Assembly: GCF_907164915.1 (NCBI RefSeq)
Contig: NC_061862.1
Location: 81,309,718 to 81,373,717 of the forward strand
DNA: 64,000 nucleotides
Reading direction: 5' to 3'
From: Impatiens glandulifera
Lineage: Eukaryota; Streptophyta; Magnoliopsida; Ericales; Balsaminaceae
Below are positions 1 to 12,160 of this stretch, one piece after another (the stretch's first letter is position 1; each line of letters starts with the position of its first letter). The position numbers were made by a program, and so were the translations under genes. Under the pieces are notes generated by a model that was not told the DNA's origin, did not search any database, and worked only from the letters and a program-made list of their open reading frames with translations.

Positions 1-179
1 CTTGTAAACATGTGGCCTGATATTGCTCATGCTGTGGGCATAGTTAGTCGATACATGGAGGCGCCAAGTTCACAATATTTAGTTGTGATCAAGAAGATAC
101 TTCATTATGTACGAGGCACCTTGGGTTATGGGTATTTTTATAAGTCGGAAAGAGGTGAAGCTACATTAGTAGGCTACAT

Positions 180-1689
180 TAGGGTTGTAAATGAATCGAA
201 TCAAAGCGAATATTACTGTATTCGATTCGTATTCGTAAAACTATTCGAATATTCGTATTCGAAATTTTTTCGAATAATTAATGTGATTCGTATTCGATTT
301 GAAATTGATATTCGTATTATTCGATTCAATTTGAGTATTCGATTCGATTTTTTTTAAAACATATTTTATACAATTTATTCGAAAATTTGAAAATTAATAT
401 TTTTACATAATATATAACAATATTCAATAAAATTACCTAATAAAAATTAAATAATAATGTTCAAATTAATATTTCAATATTCAACTCCCAATACAATGCG
501 ATGCAAGCCATTAATTAAAATCCAATGGGCAATGGCCTCTCTTTGCTTCATATGATCATATTTACCATCTGACAAAGGATTCATCTCAAACTTGGATTTG
601 ATAGGCTGAAATTGCAATGTTTTTTTCTTTTCAGTGTGCATTTTCTTTTGCACGCACCTCTTCAAGTGATTCCAAAGATGACTTATTGTACCGGCAGTTG
701 GTCTAGAAAGAAAACTTTTGCAATATATACATTGGCACTTAAAATTTCCATCATTTTTGATCACTTCAATGAATTCAGTATGAGCTTTGAAAACTTTCTT
801 TCTTTTTTTCCTTTCAAAATGCCCATTATCTTTCTCAACTTCATCATCTTTACCATCTTCCACATTTTTACCTTTTTCCTCAACTTCATCATCTTTACCT
901 TCTTTCTTATCTTTCACCCCATCAACATTCACATTCTCAATTCGCAAGGCACCATCACATTCATCATCATTTATCTCGATCATAGTTTTCTCCCCCTTTC
1001 ATAACAAATATGTAATTATAGCTTAAAATGCTAAAATATATATATATATATATATATTCTAAATGATATATAATATTTAATAGTCATATTAGATATGGGT
1101 TACAGCTGGTCAAGAAATACATGGCCGGAGAAGAAAAGGACTCATCGAAGAAATCACTGGAGTAATGTCGAGTGGAGAAGACGGCGAGCAAGGAAGAGAA
1201 CTACATGGAGGCGGCGGAGGCGACCGAAGTAACGTCGACTGGAGAAGAGATGAGATGGAGGCGGTGGTAGGTTTTAAGTGATTAGCAGCAGAATGACTAG
1301 ATGTGAGTTTGAAGTTTTCAACTGAAGAAATATATATATGTACTAGGGTTTTAGAATAAATAATATTTGTAAAATTAAAATTAATAAATTGGTATATATA
1401 TAATATATATACATATATATATATAATATATATATAATATATATAATATATATATATAATATAATATATATAATATATATATATATATATAATTGAATAT
1501 TTAATCGAATATTAGCGAATACCGAATCGAATATCTTGATTTTGTATTCGTATTCGTATTCGTTTATTAGTCGAATCGAATCGAAGATTTTTATTCGAAT
1601 TCGAATCACAAAATTACGAATATTAATATCAAAATTCCAATACGAATACCGAATCGTATCAAAAAGTATTTGATTCATTTACAACCATA
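180..1689. mobile_element. Non-autonomous hAT element (copy A)
   Basis: The left end reads TAGGGTTGTAAATGAATC and the right end is its near-perfect reverse complement (first bases TATGGTTGTAAATG). The element is flanked by the 8-bp target duplication GGCTACAT at 172-179 and 1690-1697, as expected for hAT. Both ends (about 185-350 and 1490-1680) are dense in ATTCG/CGAAT motifs, resembling subterminal transposase-binding repeats. Inside is one ORF with a BED zinc finger; the catalytic RNase-H-like region and dimerisation domain are missing. Long (TA)n runs lie at 1035-1060 and 1390-1495. The host sequence is a Copia RNase H gene. Confidence 0.9.
474..983 (-). pseudogene. hAT transposase N-terminal fragment with BED zinc finger
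   Basis: A 169-residue ORF. Residues 1-60 are acidic and contain two copies of a KDDEVE-type repeat. A basic stretch follows, then a BED-type finger at about 63-112 with C85-x2-C88 and H102-x3-H106. BED fingers are the DNA-binding domain of plant hAT transposases. A normal transposase runs to about 600-700 residues with a DDE core and a C-terminal dimerisation region; none of that is present. The protein could at most bind DNA. The ATG at 983 is the only sensible start. The ORF keeps its frame through the finger in copy B. Confidence 0.75.
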
Positions 1690-2173
1690 GGCTACATCGA
1701 CATTGATCTTGTTGGTGATGTTGACAACCGCAAAAGCACCTCCGTGATAGTTTTCTTTATAGTAATCAAAATTTTGACTTGGACTTCAAATAAGTAGAAG
1801 ATTGTTACTTTATCTTCATGCAAGGTCGAGTACATCACAGCGGCGACAATGACATATTAAGGGGTCTAGCTTAGTCGTCTTGTTGGCGATCTAATTGGGT
1901 GTAAAGAATTGAAATTCAAATTATTGGTTGATAACTAGTTAGCCATTGCTCTCTACAAGAATCTAGTTCATCATGAGAGGAGTAAACACATTGACACAAA
2001 GTTTCATTACATCCGAGAGTGCATTGAAGAAAGAAAGATGGACATTGACCACGTTGGCACTGATGGACAACTAGTTGATATCCTATCAAAGGCGTTAGGG
2101 AGAATAAAGTTCATCGAGATACATTTAAAGCTCAGTGTCAAACAAGTTGAAGCGGTGTAATGAGATTAAGGGA

Positions 2174-2446
2174 TGATTTGCTGGATAATCTCGTTAAGCC
2201 CAATAAATCAGGACCTAAATAATATCAACCCAAGGATTTTATCTTAGAAAATATGCTAAAACATATTTTAGGAATATGCTAAGAACATTCCCTTATTTTA
2301 TTTTATTTAATTAGATTAGATTTTATTCCGTTATTTATTTTTTTTTCAATTCAATATTGTAAGTATAAATAGGCTATGCCTAAAACTTAATAAAATACAA
2401 TCAAAACTTTTCTCTTTTTCTTATACTTTTCTTTTCTTCAACAACA
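2174..2446 (+). repeat. Copia LTR (copy A)
   Basis: It starts TGATTTGCTGG directly after a purine tract (TTAAGGGA) that follows the RNase H end, and finishes ...TTCAACAACA. It carries a TATAAATAGG-like promoter box near 2357 and an AATAAAA signal near 2389. Its length of about 273 bp suits a small Copia LTR. It is the 3' LTR of the fragment at 1-2160. Confidence 0.75.
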
Positions 2447-2920
2447 ACTGAGTCATACGATATGAAAATTTATCGGAGCTCCATTCTTCACTTGTCCATT
2501 CTTGTGCTCCACCTTTGGAGGGTACACAACAAAAGACTTCGATGGTAGGCTCGACCTCGAATACTATGTTAAGAAAAAGTTTCCCATTAATAGGTTATGT
2601 TAGAGAACCATGTGACTTACCTTCCTCTATAATCTCTTAAAGAGTAGAGTTATATAGCACAAGCCTTTTAAAATTGGCCCTATAGGTTTAAGAAATATGT
2701 ATTTGAACGTATTAATCAAATTGATTTCGAAAATCGTCACATTAGTTTATTTCTCAAAGAAACTATGAAAAATATCATAATATTCATTTTTAAGGGTTCG
2801 ATACTTGATTACGTGTGAGAAATAAAAATTAGCTAGAGAAATAGGTATGTGGGGACTGTGGAGACTTAAGCCCACCCTACCAAATTATATATTATATATA
2901 TATATATATTATATACATTT
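2447..2920. repeat. Old dispersed repeat, left part (split by LINE)
   Basis: No coding potential. The stretch from about 2590 (loss of reading after AGAGAACCATGTGAC, CTTCCTCTA) resembles 21000-21095 and 31850-32100. Its continuation appears after the LINE and hAT end at about 9690-10400. In the 31850-32830 copy the two parts are contiguous, so this looks like one old LTR-type repeat later split by the LINE. It ends in a (TA)n run at 2890-2910. Confidence 0.5.
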
Positions 2921-5900
2921 TTTTGGGGAAAACAGCTTAGTGCCATTTCATTAAAAAAAACCCAAAAGAGGGAAAAAAAATACAAAAGTTTAAGATCAGA
3001 TCTAGACAATTTCTAGATTTGACAATGAAACAATAATTGAATTACATACAATAACAATAATCAATTAACGCCTACAACGTTTTTACTTTTATTCTACTTG
3101 TGACCTTCTCAAACGAAATATCCCATATATGGCAGAGCTTTCTATTCTCTTCATTCATTTCGATTCCTCTCCAGGATTGAATGAGTGCATTTCCATCTGA
3201 AGTTATATCTCTCCAAATATCTTCAACGGTTCTACTTCTTCCACTGTGAGTTCTTGAATTTCTTTCTTTCCAGATATTGTAGATTACTGCTCCAAAGTAG
3301 CATTTCAACATAATTACATAGAAGGATCTTCCTTTTGCTTTATTCTTCATCCACTCTTGGATTTCTTCCCATATTCTTGGAAAGTTGATGATGTTCATGT
3401 TTGCAGCATACATCCTCCAGATTTGTATTACAAAAGAGCATTCCCCAAATAAATGGTTTATGCTTTCCTCAACTCCCGAACATAGGACACAAGTTATATC
3501 AGGAATGTTTATATATTTTTGAATTCTGTCTTTTGTTGTCAACCTTTTCCTGTATACCAGCTAGAGAATAAATTGGTGACGAGGAATAATCTTTGGAGAC
3601 CATACCACATTATGCCAATCTACCTCCTGTCCTCTTGTTCTAAAAATTTCCCATTCTTTCCTGTAATAAACTTCTCATTACTTTCTGTTTTCCAGCTTAT
3701 TTCATCATTATTTTCATTGAGTTGATTCTGCCTCATTAGGTTTAGGATTCTATCACCTTCTGGAATACGCCTCAAAAGTGAATCACATCTACCTTCATAT
3801 ACGTCTCTAAATGAGTACTTGATGTATTCTTTTCTAACTATGTTTCCTTGCATTTCTTCTTTGAATATAATGGGAATATTATCCAGTCAAGGATCATGCC
3901 AGAATAGTACCCCTCTTCCATTTCCAATTGTGGTTTTCACCATTTGAAAGACATCTTTTCTTGTTTTTAGGATTTTCTTCAATGACCATGCCATTCTTTC
4001 GTTGATGCTTAGTGTCCAGATACTCTGCTCTTCTTTCATAAATCTTGTATGCACCCATTTGACCCATAGGGAGTCCGCTTTTTGCTCCAACTCCCATAAG
4101 CTCTTGATGGTGAGGGCTTTGTTCCATTCAACACAACTTTTTATTCCTAGTCCTCCTTCTTCTATGGGAGTGCAAACATCCACCCATTTGACTTTTTTCC
4201 TCCTCTGCCTTGTGTTCCCCATATGTAGTTTCTCATGATTCTATCGAGTTCAGCCATTACTTTCTTTGGGATGACTATCTGTTGTGCCCAGTAGCCAATA
4301 ATTCCAAAAATGACTCTTTAACGAGCTCGATTCTACCTGCATAAGACAGTTTTTTTGTAGCCCAACCCAAAACAGAATTTCTAACCTTTTCTACCAGTTG
4401 TCTAAAGTGATTGTATCGGAGTTGTTTTGATGACAGGGGTACTCCAAGGTATTTCACTGGTAGTTCACCTTCCTTGATTCCCATAATATTGAAAATGTTT
4501 TCTTTCCTTTCTTCATTAACCCCTCCATAAAAAGCCTGACTTTTGTCCTCATTGATGTATAGACCTGTAATACTCGAAAAGATTGTTAGAGCTTCTTTGA
4601 TTATACTAACAGATTCAACATCCGCATAAGCCACAAAAAATAGATCATCTACAAAACATATATGGGTTATTACTTCTTCTTTTCAGTACGGGTGAAATTT
4701 GAAATGATGACTTCTCAAAAGCATTTTTAAAATGCAGTCAAGAATTTCCATTATTAAGACGAATAAGTAAGGAGATATAGGGTCTCCTTGCCTTACTCCT
4801 CTTTCACCCTTGAAAAAGCCTCCATGAATACCATTCACGCTCACAACAAAGTGAGGAGTGGAAACACATTGCATAATCCAATCAATGAAAATAATTGGAA
4901 AACCTGCAGCAAGGAGGAATTCGTGGATTGATCCCCATCTGATCGAGTCAAAAGCTTTTTTAATGTCAATTTTGAAAGCCACACGTGGCGATATGTTTTT
5001 CTTTCCATATCCATTCAATAAGCTCTGCATGAGTAGGATGTTATGGGAAATAGACGGTTTGGGAATAAATGCTAATTGCCCTAATCCTACAAGTTTATCA
5101 ATAACTGTTTTCAAACGTTGCGAAATAATTTTTGAAATAATTTTATAAATAACATTGCAACATGAAATAGGACGAAAGTCCTGAATTTTTTCCGGAATTG
5201 AATTCTTAGGAATCAAATTCAACATTGTGACGTTCTATTGCTTCAACATTTTCCTGTTTTGGAAGAATTCCAAAACCCCTTCGCTTACATCTTTACCCAC
5301 TATTTCCCAGTTTTCTTTGAAGAAGTTCGCGTTGAAACCATCTGGCCCTGGGCTTTTATCCCCTTTCATCGAAAACACAGCTTTTCTAACTTCTTCCATA
5401 CTAACTATTGTAATCAATTTGTTACCACTTTCTTCACTGATTTTCCTTTGCACAATTTGTTGAAGCAATCTTCGGTTGTCCTCTATTGTTGTGCTAGTTT
5501 CTGTTCCAATCAGCTCTTTGTAGAAACTTATTGCTTCCTCATGAATTGCTTTTTGTCCCTGTAAAACATCTCCATTTGAATTTGTGAGCCTTAGGACCTG
5601 ATTTCTGAAATTCCTTGATGAACATTTTTTATAGAAGAAAGAAGTATTCTTGTCTACTAATGAAAGCCAATTTTGTCTAGATTTTTGCTTAGCAAAACTT
5701 TCCTCTTTAGAACAGAGGTCTCTGAATCACGTAAGAGCCTCTTTTTCCTATTCCCTATTATAAGGTAGATTTGGGGCTCTTAGTGCCTTGCGTTGTATTT
5801 CCTCTAGTTTCATTCTGGCTTCCTCTACTCTTTTTGAAATCCCACTATATTTTTTCCGGTCTAGTTTATTCAGCTTCCTTTTCAGTAATCTTAGTTTCTC

Positions 5901-8900
5901 ACAAACTCTAAACATCTTTGTTCCATTAATTCTGATGTTCCAAGTTTCATTAAGGATTTTATTAAATTCTTCATCTTTCATCCAGAAGTTGAAGAACTTA
6001 AAGGGTCTTTTCTGTTTTTTTTCCTTTTCCCAAAAGAATTTCAAAGGGCAGTGATCAGAGATACCTGGTTGCAAAACCTGTATTTGGCTTCATGGGTAAA
6101 ATTCCACCCATTTTTCATTCACTAGGCCTCTATCAATTCTGCTCTTTCTCATGTTGTCCGCCCCTCTTGTAGTTGACCATGAAAATAGATTACCTGAGAA
6201 AGACGGTTCAATGCAGTTTATGTCTCGAATGCATTCATTGAAATCTTGCATGTCTTGTGTTATGTCTGTCTCGGGCTCTGTTTTATTCCTGAATCTTGTA
6301 ACGTTAAAATCTCCCATAATAACCCATGGTTCGTCGTCCGTAATGCTTCTTCTTAAATCATTCCAAAGTGTCTTCCTCTCTGTCCCAGAGTTGCTTGCAT
6401 AAACTACCGCAAAAAATATTTTTACCCTTGTCATCAGATTGATAAACTCTGTCAAAATAACTTGCTTGCTTTCAAAAATTTTCTTGATTTCAACCCTTCT
6501 TTTATCCCATCCTACCCAGATTCTACTTTTAATCCCATCAGAGTTATGAATAAATTCTCATTCTTCTTTGAAGCAACCTTGGGCAACATTCTCTATTTGA
6601 CTTTGTCTGACTTTTGTTTCAATAATTCTAAATAATGTGAATTCATTCTTCTCTGCTATTCTTCTAACTTCTCTTCTTTTTATGGGGTCATTTAACCCTC
6701 TAATATTCCATGTCATTAAGTTCATTAATGAAAAGAAGATGTTCCAGCTTTACTTCCTCTTCCTTTACTTTTTCTTCCTTTCTGTTTTTCCCATATAGCA
6801 GGGCTATAAGGAATTGTACTTTCCTTAATTTTCTTACCTTCTTGTTTTGGGATTTTTGTGTTTCTCTGGTCAACTTTTTTTTGAATTGGAGATTGTACAG
6901 TTTCAATCGATTCAGCTGCCTCTTCTTTATCTTTCTCATTTCCTTCACCCACTTCCCCTTTCTTGCTTTCTCCCACACTTTCCCTTTCCACAACCTCTTC
7001 GGTATTGATTCTTGCTTCCAATTCAAGTTTCTTTGTTACCTCTTCATTCTCAGCCTTTGATTCTGAATCTCTTACCACTCTGTCTTCCTTCCCTTGTTCT
7101 TCAAAACCATGTTCTAAATTTCCTTCCTTATCTTGATCCTTCTGTTTACTCAATACTGATTCTTTAGTAACCATTTTCAGTCTTTCATTCTCAACCTTTT
7201 CCTTTTCCAACATTTCTTGTTCTTCTTTCTATTTCTTTTCTGTCTCTATCTTTGTCTCTTTCTCGATCTTCTTCTTCCTTTCTTCTTCAATTATTTTCGG
7301 GCACTTGTAACAGACATGTTCGAATGTATTACAGTCAAAGCATCTATTCGGCCTCCACTCATATGAGATTCTCATAATTGTGGGTTCACCTTTTCTGTCT
7401 GTTACCGTCATCTGGTATGGAAGATTTGATCTCGGGTGTATCTCAATGCACATCCTAGCATAAGTCATATGCTCACCTTTTTCTGTAGTTGGGTCCATGT
7501 AGAGTGGACTCCCTAATAGGCTCGCAAAGTGACTTAATGCTTCAGGGTTATACATGTGGGGAGGGATGTTGCGCAATTGGAACCAGATTTGCGCAGTTTC
7601 TTTGGGCTTGCCTTCTGTCCATTTTTCGAGTTTCATGTAGTTTTTTCCAACAATATGTGCCCATTGATCAGAATACTTTCGAGATCTGATCCTTCTTGAA
7701 TTTGAGAAAGTACAAGTCATGAATGTTTGATGTTACCTTTTCTAGACCATTTTCCCCCAATTGTTCCATTAGAGTTTTTTTGGTTACTAGAAATGGCACC
7801 TTATTTCTTCCGATGAAGTTTCCCACTATGACATTCTTCCATTAATTTACGCAGTTTTCCTCAACTTCTTGGGGTAGTTTGAATTCAAACGGGGAACCGA
7901 TAATTTCAACTTTTGGCTTAAATGTTCCAAGAAAATCTTTCCCCTCTCTTGAACTGGATTGTCAGCTTTTGTTTCCCCTATGTTCTTCTGCCTACATTCT
8001 GTTTCTGTTGTTCATTCTGCTCGTTACTCTGGTTTTGCCCTATTTTCTGATCATTCCCTTGAGTTTTTCTTTGTTCTTCAGCTTTCTTCCAGACCTGGTC
8101 TACATTCCAATTAGAATTGTTCTTGATGAAGTAGACTCTGGTTTTGGGGGCATTTAGAGAGCTCTCTCATAGTTTCAACAGACCAGCTCACAATAGTATC
8201 GTACTCCTCTTTTTTGAGGAGATTCCAATCTTGTAGGTAATGTAGGTTGAGCTGCTCTGTGTACTGTTGGCTTTTCTCTTTGCTTAAAACGATTTGGCCT
8301 TTCTTTCCCAGTATCAATAATTTCGTTATCTGATTTCTAAGTCCTTTCAGATTGGCCCTTTCATTAAAACCAACCCTCCATTTCCTCGGGTCTGTTTCTT
8401 TACCCAATACTTTCGCTGCCATTCTTTGCATTTTTCCTGTTTCACCCAGATTTTCTGCATTAATTCTTTCTCTTTTCAATTCTTTCTGAATTATTTTCTC
8501 TGCTTCTTCGTCTGAGTCAGGTATCTCAATAGTCTCAAGTTGAATTTGATTCCCATTAGAATCCGAGTTAATGACCTGTGCATTTTTATTTCCTAGACTT
8601 TTTTCCAGAACTACTTTATCTTTTCCTAGAGCATGTCCTAGACTATCACAATCTAGGTTATCAGCATGTATTCCACTAACAGTTTTATTATCATTTTCAT
8701 TCATCTCATGAGTGTTATTGGGATTGGTAAAAAACATACCTGGCGTGTTGAATACAAAATCTTTATTATTGCTCTTGCTCACGTCAGTCAGATTTCCACC
8801 ATTTCCTCCTGGCTTTGGAGACCCATGATTTTCAAAGAGGATATTCGTGTGATTCTCTCCTAAGCCTATGTGGAGGTTAGTTGCATTCGAATTTTCTATC

Positions 8901-9037
8901 TTAGGATCAGGGGAGCATGTGCTGGATTCACCCATTGCCCGATTAAGAGAGTTGGCCGGGCTTGTACCAACTATTGACAAAGAGGGAATTCCCGTAATGC
9001 TGAAGCTACAATGTTTATCAGTTACTCGTTGAAAAAA
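2921..9037 (-). mobile_element. L1-type LINE retrotransposon (copy A)
   Basis: A nearly full-length plant L1-like element in antisense. The order from 9037 downwards is a long ORF1 (N-terminal extension, DUF4283-like domain, CCHC knuckle, K/E-rich tail) and then ORF2 (endonuclease, reverse transcriptase, zf-RVT). Both frames are broken by several stops and indels. The 3' end lies in a T-run/(TA)n at about 2885-2926. The 5' limit is estimated where the copies turn AT-rich. I could not identify a target-site duplication. Confidence 0.85.
3072..6716 (-). pseudogene. LINE ORF2 (endonuclease-RT-zf-RVT), copy A
   Basis: The start at 6716 gives the typical endonuclease opening MTWNIRGLNDPIKRREV. 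Next come the endonuclease motifs GDFNV (about 6310) and SDHCPL (about 6050). The RT follows, with FKIDIKKAFDSIRW (about 4960), RGVRQGDPISPYLF (about 4780) and the catalytic FVDD at 4644-4655; most relatives have FADD. A zf-RVT region lies near 3420-3540 (CVLCSG...HLFGEC). The span of about 3.6 kb matches a 1,200-residue ORF2. It is broken by several in-frame stops (for example near 6565 and 4685) and frameshifts, so it is not functional. Confidence 0.85.
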
Positions 9038-9043
9038 TAACAA
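6725..9043 (-). pseudogene. LINE ORF1 with long N-terminal extension, copy A
   Basis: An open 310-codon frame (8111-9043), polar and Asn/Asp-rich, shifts at a CCCCCAAAA run (about 8148) into a second frame. That frame carries a DUF4283-like domain (about 7390-7950; LEKWTEG and WFQLRNIPPHMYNPEAL are typical). A CCHC knuckle C-x2-C-x4-H-x4-C follows at about 7300-7340 (RCFDC...HVCYKC), then a Lys/Glu-rich coiled-coil-like tail to about 6725. ORF1 proteins bind the LINE RNA. Copy A has further one-base shifts near 7940 and 8000. The 5' extension makes the protein unusually long, and I do not recognise its fold. Confidence 0.7.
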
Positions 9044-9324
9044 TATATATAATAAACTAATAAACTAAAGAATGAAAAAATTAGTTGAGTTTTATAAAAA
9101 AAATATATATATATATAATACAATAAACTAAAGAAGAAAAAAAACTAGTTGAGTTTTATAATAAAATTTAATAAATTAATGATAAAATAACTATTTAACT
9201 TAAAAGAAAATATTTAGAATATTAATTAAATGAGTTTAAGAAAGAAAAAGACATCAAATATACAAAATAATAATATGTGTGCCAAGATTCGATCATGAAC
9301 AAAACATATATTTATAAATATATC
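9038..9324. other. AT-rich spacer, no gene
   Basis: Low-complexity A/T sequence with two short repeats of an ATAAACTAA...AGTTGAGTTTTATAA pattern (about 9050-9095 and 9120-9165). Nothing coding is visible. Confidence 0.5.
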
Positions 9325-9505
9325 AAAACATGTATATATATGGTCGGTCGGTTAAACCATTGGTTTTTTATTATATAATCCACCAACTTAACCGGCCATG
9401 TTCAGTACAAGAATATGAACCAGCAAGAACTCGGTTCGGTCAATTTATAACTATTTTGGTCGGTTTTTCAACGGTTCGGGTTTTTCGGTTTTGCTTACAC
9501 CCCTA
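9325..9505. mobile_element. hAT-like terminus (CGGTT-rich)
   Basis: The sequence is rich in CGGTT/GGTTCGG motifs and ends CTTACACCCCTA. The reverse complement TAGGGGTGTAAGC is a typical plant hAT terminal inverted repeat. No matching left end is visible, so this is a fragment, probably separated from its partner by the LINE or a deletion. The copy B equivalent ends near 46012. The ORF that runs through it is chance. Confidence 0.55.
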
Positions 9506-10480
9506 CTTCGGTTACAACTTGATCTATCGTGCGATTAGATCAAATGCAAATATTTACATAATTTTTTACCTTTTGTTTTTTAATTTCAATTTTTTTATTA
9601 ATCCTATTAAGCTTACCCAAATTCCAAATTCTAGATATGTCCCGACCTCAACATTATATCCCTCATGCATGTTCGCAACGGGTAGTCTCTACCGAAAATA
9701 GTTAGTCATTTTCAATATTTGGGAAGATTGTTACACATGCGTTTTGAGTTCATAACTCTTTTACTCTTTTAATTATTATAATTTGCGTCTAACCCTATTC
9801 ATTGCTTAGAGATGATTATATGTCTATTATATTTAGACAATGCTGAGATTAAAGAGCCACGAACACGTCTCGAGCATTGAGAGACAATAAATGTGAATTG
9901 AAAATTCACATGTTTCTCTGTTTGGAGTTCAAACTGTGACTCATTGTAGAAAATGGGGTATACGAGCATAAGAAAATTCACATATATAATTTTGGAGTAT
10001 TTGAGCCCCCATTTATAACACTACAAAAGTCAAACATTTCTCGAAGTTTTTAATATTCTGAAAATTTTTATACATGTCATGAATAATATTAAAAGCATGT
10101 TGTGATCGAGTTTGGAATTTCGAAGTTGTAGAACTCTAATATGACAGTATAGAAAAAGTGTTTCTCCAAATGTGCCCCAAAAATTCTAAATTTTTTTATG
10201 AAGGTCAAAAATAATTTTATCGACCTGCTGTAAATATTTTGTAAATTTTAAGAATGCAGAACTCAAATATGATCTCTAAAGATAGATCATTTCCAAAACA
10301 AGTACTAAAATTGATGGAAAAGTTATTCTTGTAGAAATAATATTTTTGATCATCCTATATTTTTAGAATTTTTCTAAAATGATTTAGAGCTTCAATGTGT
10401 AGACACTCATTTTATACCCGATTTATAATTTTAAATAATCCTTGATCGATTAAAATTATTTTCTAAAATCCTTTACAGGC
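9506..10480. repeat. Old dispersed repeat, right part
   Basis: The stretch from about 9690 (GATTGTTACACATGCGTTTTGAGTT) matches 32190-32830 in diverged form (same order, including TCGAGTTTGGAATTT and the following A/T text). It is probably part of an old LTR retrotransposon end. No coding sequence. Confidence 0.45.
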
Positions 10481-12160
10481 TCATTTTGCAATGACTAAAA
10501 TAAATAATTAATTTAGAAAATGGTGTCGTATCAACCAAATTTTAAAATAATTAAACTTACGGAATACTTACAATAAAAACATAAAGAATATAAATAATTA
10601 GAAAAATTAAATAAACCAACCAAATAAATAGCTAATATATATATTATATTATATATATATTTTAATTACAATATTTTTATTTATTTTATAAAAATATGAA
10701 AGAATCAATGATGACTTAACTTAAATGCTAATTATAACGTGGTGCAGGCTATTGATAGAGGAATGAATTCCCAGTTCTACCATACCACATTTTAATTGTC
10801 ATTTTCCAAATACCACATTTTTCATTGTCATTTTTATTCTCAAATAAATTATTACATCTTTCTACCATAATCCATTAATTACATTTATTTATAAATATAA
10901 ATATATATAATTAAAAATAATAATACATATATTAAATAAAATATGGTACATAAATATTACAATAATATATATATATATATACACTTACTTTTATAAATAT
11001 AATATATATAATTAAAAACAATTATTATAAATTAAATAATTCAAATTAAATATTATAATCTAAAATAAATACATTATATACACCTTTAATATTATATATT
11101 ACAATAAAATATATTATATTATTAAAATATAAAATAACACATATATTAACTTTTACTTAATTTTATAAGTATAATATATATAATTAAAACTAAACATATT
11201 AAATTAAATAATTAAAATAAACTATTTTACACTAAATTTCCTGACACTTGAAAATGGATTCTCAAATAATCCAAAATAAATTGGTTTAAAACAGGTTAGA
11301 AGCACGTTAAAGGGAATCACCAGAAATTTACAAGCAACGGTTTTGTGCCTTGTCATCATTCAAAAGTGTCTAGTTTGTCCCGCAAAGTTCAAAGGCACAA
11401 AGAGGGTAATTTGGAGTGAAGGTGGACACGTTAAATGGGAGAGGATTGTTTTAACTAGGAGAGAGAGCAAGCTAGAGAGAAGGAGGAACAGAAGATAACC
11501 CGTTGCCAATGTTGCTTTGAAGCTTGGAGAGATTTCCGAAGGTTATGATCTAGGGATGTGTAAGGCTAGAGAAGATTTCTAAACGCTGCTAGGATTGTTT
11601 TGAAACTTCAAAACCTAAGGGAAAGTCTTCACTTTTACTTTAATCCAATGTTCTAATGAAAACTACACTTACTAAAAATGGAGTTCATAATGCTTAGATT
11701 TTGTGTGTTTCATTGTTTGTATGATATGGATTTCAATCCATTGGCTAATTTGAGTCCATTATAATGCTATTAAATTTGAAAATCCAAATTTAATGTAATC
11801 TAATGATGAAAATCATGTTCATGGCCTTTGTTTGAGATGTTTTGATTCATAATCGAGTAATAAATATGTTAGAAGTTATTAGTATGTTATTGAACATTTA
11901 GTTGATCTTTAAAACGATTATAAGGTTTTGAGGTTTCAATGTGTTCATCCGATTTTTGTAAGAATCAAGATGCACTGTTGATGAAAATGGTTAGATCGGC
12001 AATGTTAACATGCTTTTTAATCCTGTTGATTATTCTCATATGTCAATTTCTAAATTTGGTTGGAGGAATTGTTCAAGTTCCAATGGATCTTGATGTTGTT
12101 GTTGCATTGTTTATGTTTATGAACTGATCATGGTATGTTTGTTCTTCTAATCCTATTAGA
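10481..12160. other. AT-rich intergenic sequence, no gene seen
   Basis: 10620-11240 is almost pure A/T with many short ATATATAATTAAAA repeats. 11240-12160 is more balanced and contains GAGAGAGAGCAAGC-type purine text, but no ORF that holds up in copy B (47740-48650). No family recognised. Confidence 0.5.

Larger units (their letters stand above)
1..2446 (+). mobile_element. Copia element 3' part, split by hAT (copy A)
   Basis: Bases 1-179 translate to the end of a Copia reverse transcriptase and its connection to RNase H (residues such as WPDIAHAVGIVSRY and ILHYVRGTLGYG). The reading resumes at 1690 with RNase H text (a GYIDIDLVGD-like stretch), runs with stops to about 2160, and is followed by a purine-rich tract and an LTR at 2174. 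A hAT element occupies 180-1689. The same element with more of its 5' part lies at 34798-39212. It is a dead relic. Confidence 0.85.

Noticed and set aside
1343..1678. Minus ORF rich in Ile/Tyr
   Set aside because: It is a translation of (TA)n and ATTCG repeats at the hAT end.
4858..5148. Plus-strand ORFs within the LINE (also 5227-5564, 6710-7060, 43193-43620)
   Set aside because: Antisense shadows of the LINE frames; their composition follows the K/E-rich or RT codons on the other strand.
8140..8152. Programmed ribosomal frameshift at CCCCCAAAA in LINE ORF1
   Set aside because: In the upstream frame the run does not form a standard X-XXY-YYZ slippery heptamer. A simple inherited one-base insertion explains it.
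9330..9701. Plus ORF of 123 codons
   Set aside because: It runs across the hAT terminus and an old repeat, and is shortened to 70 codons in copy B by indels.
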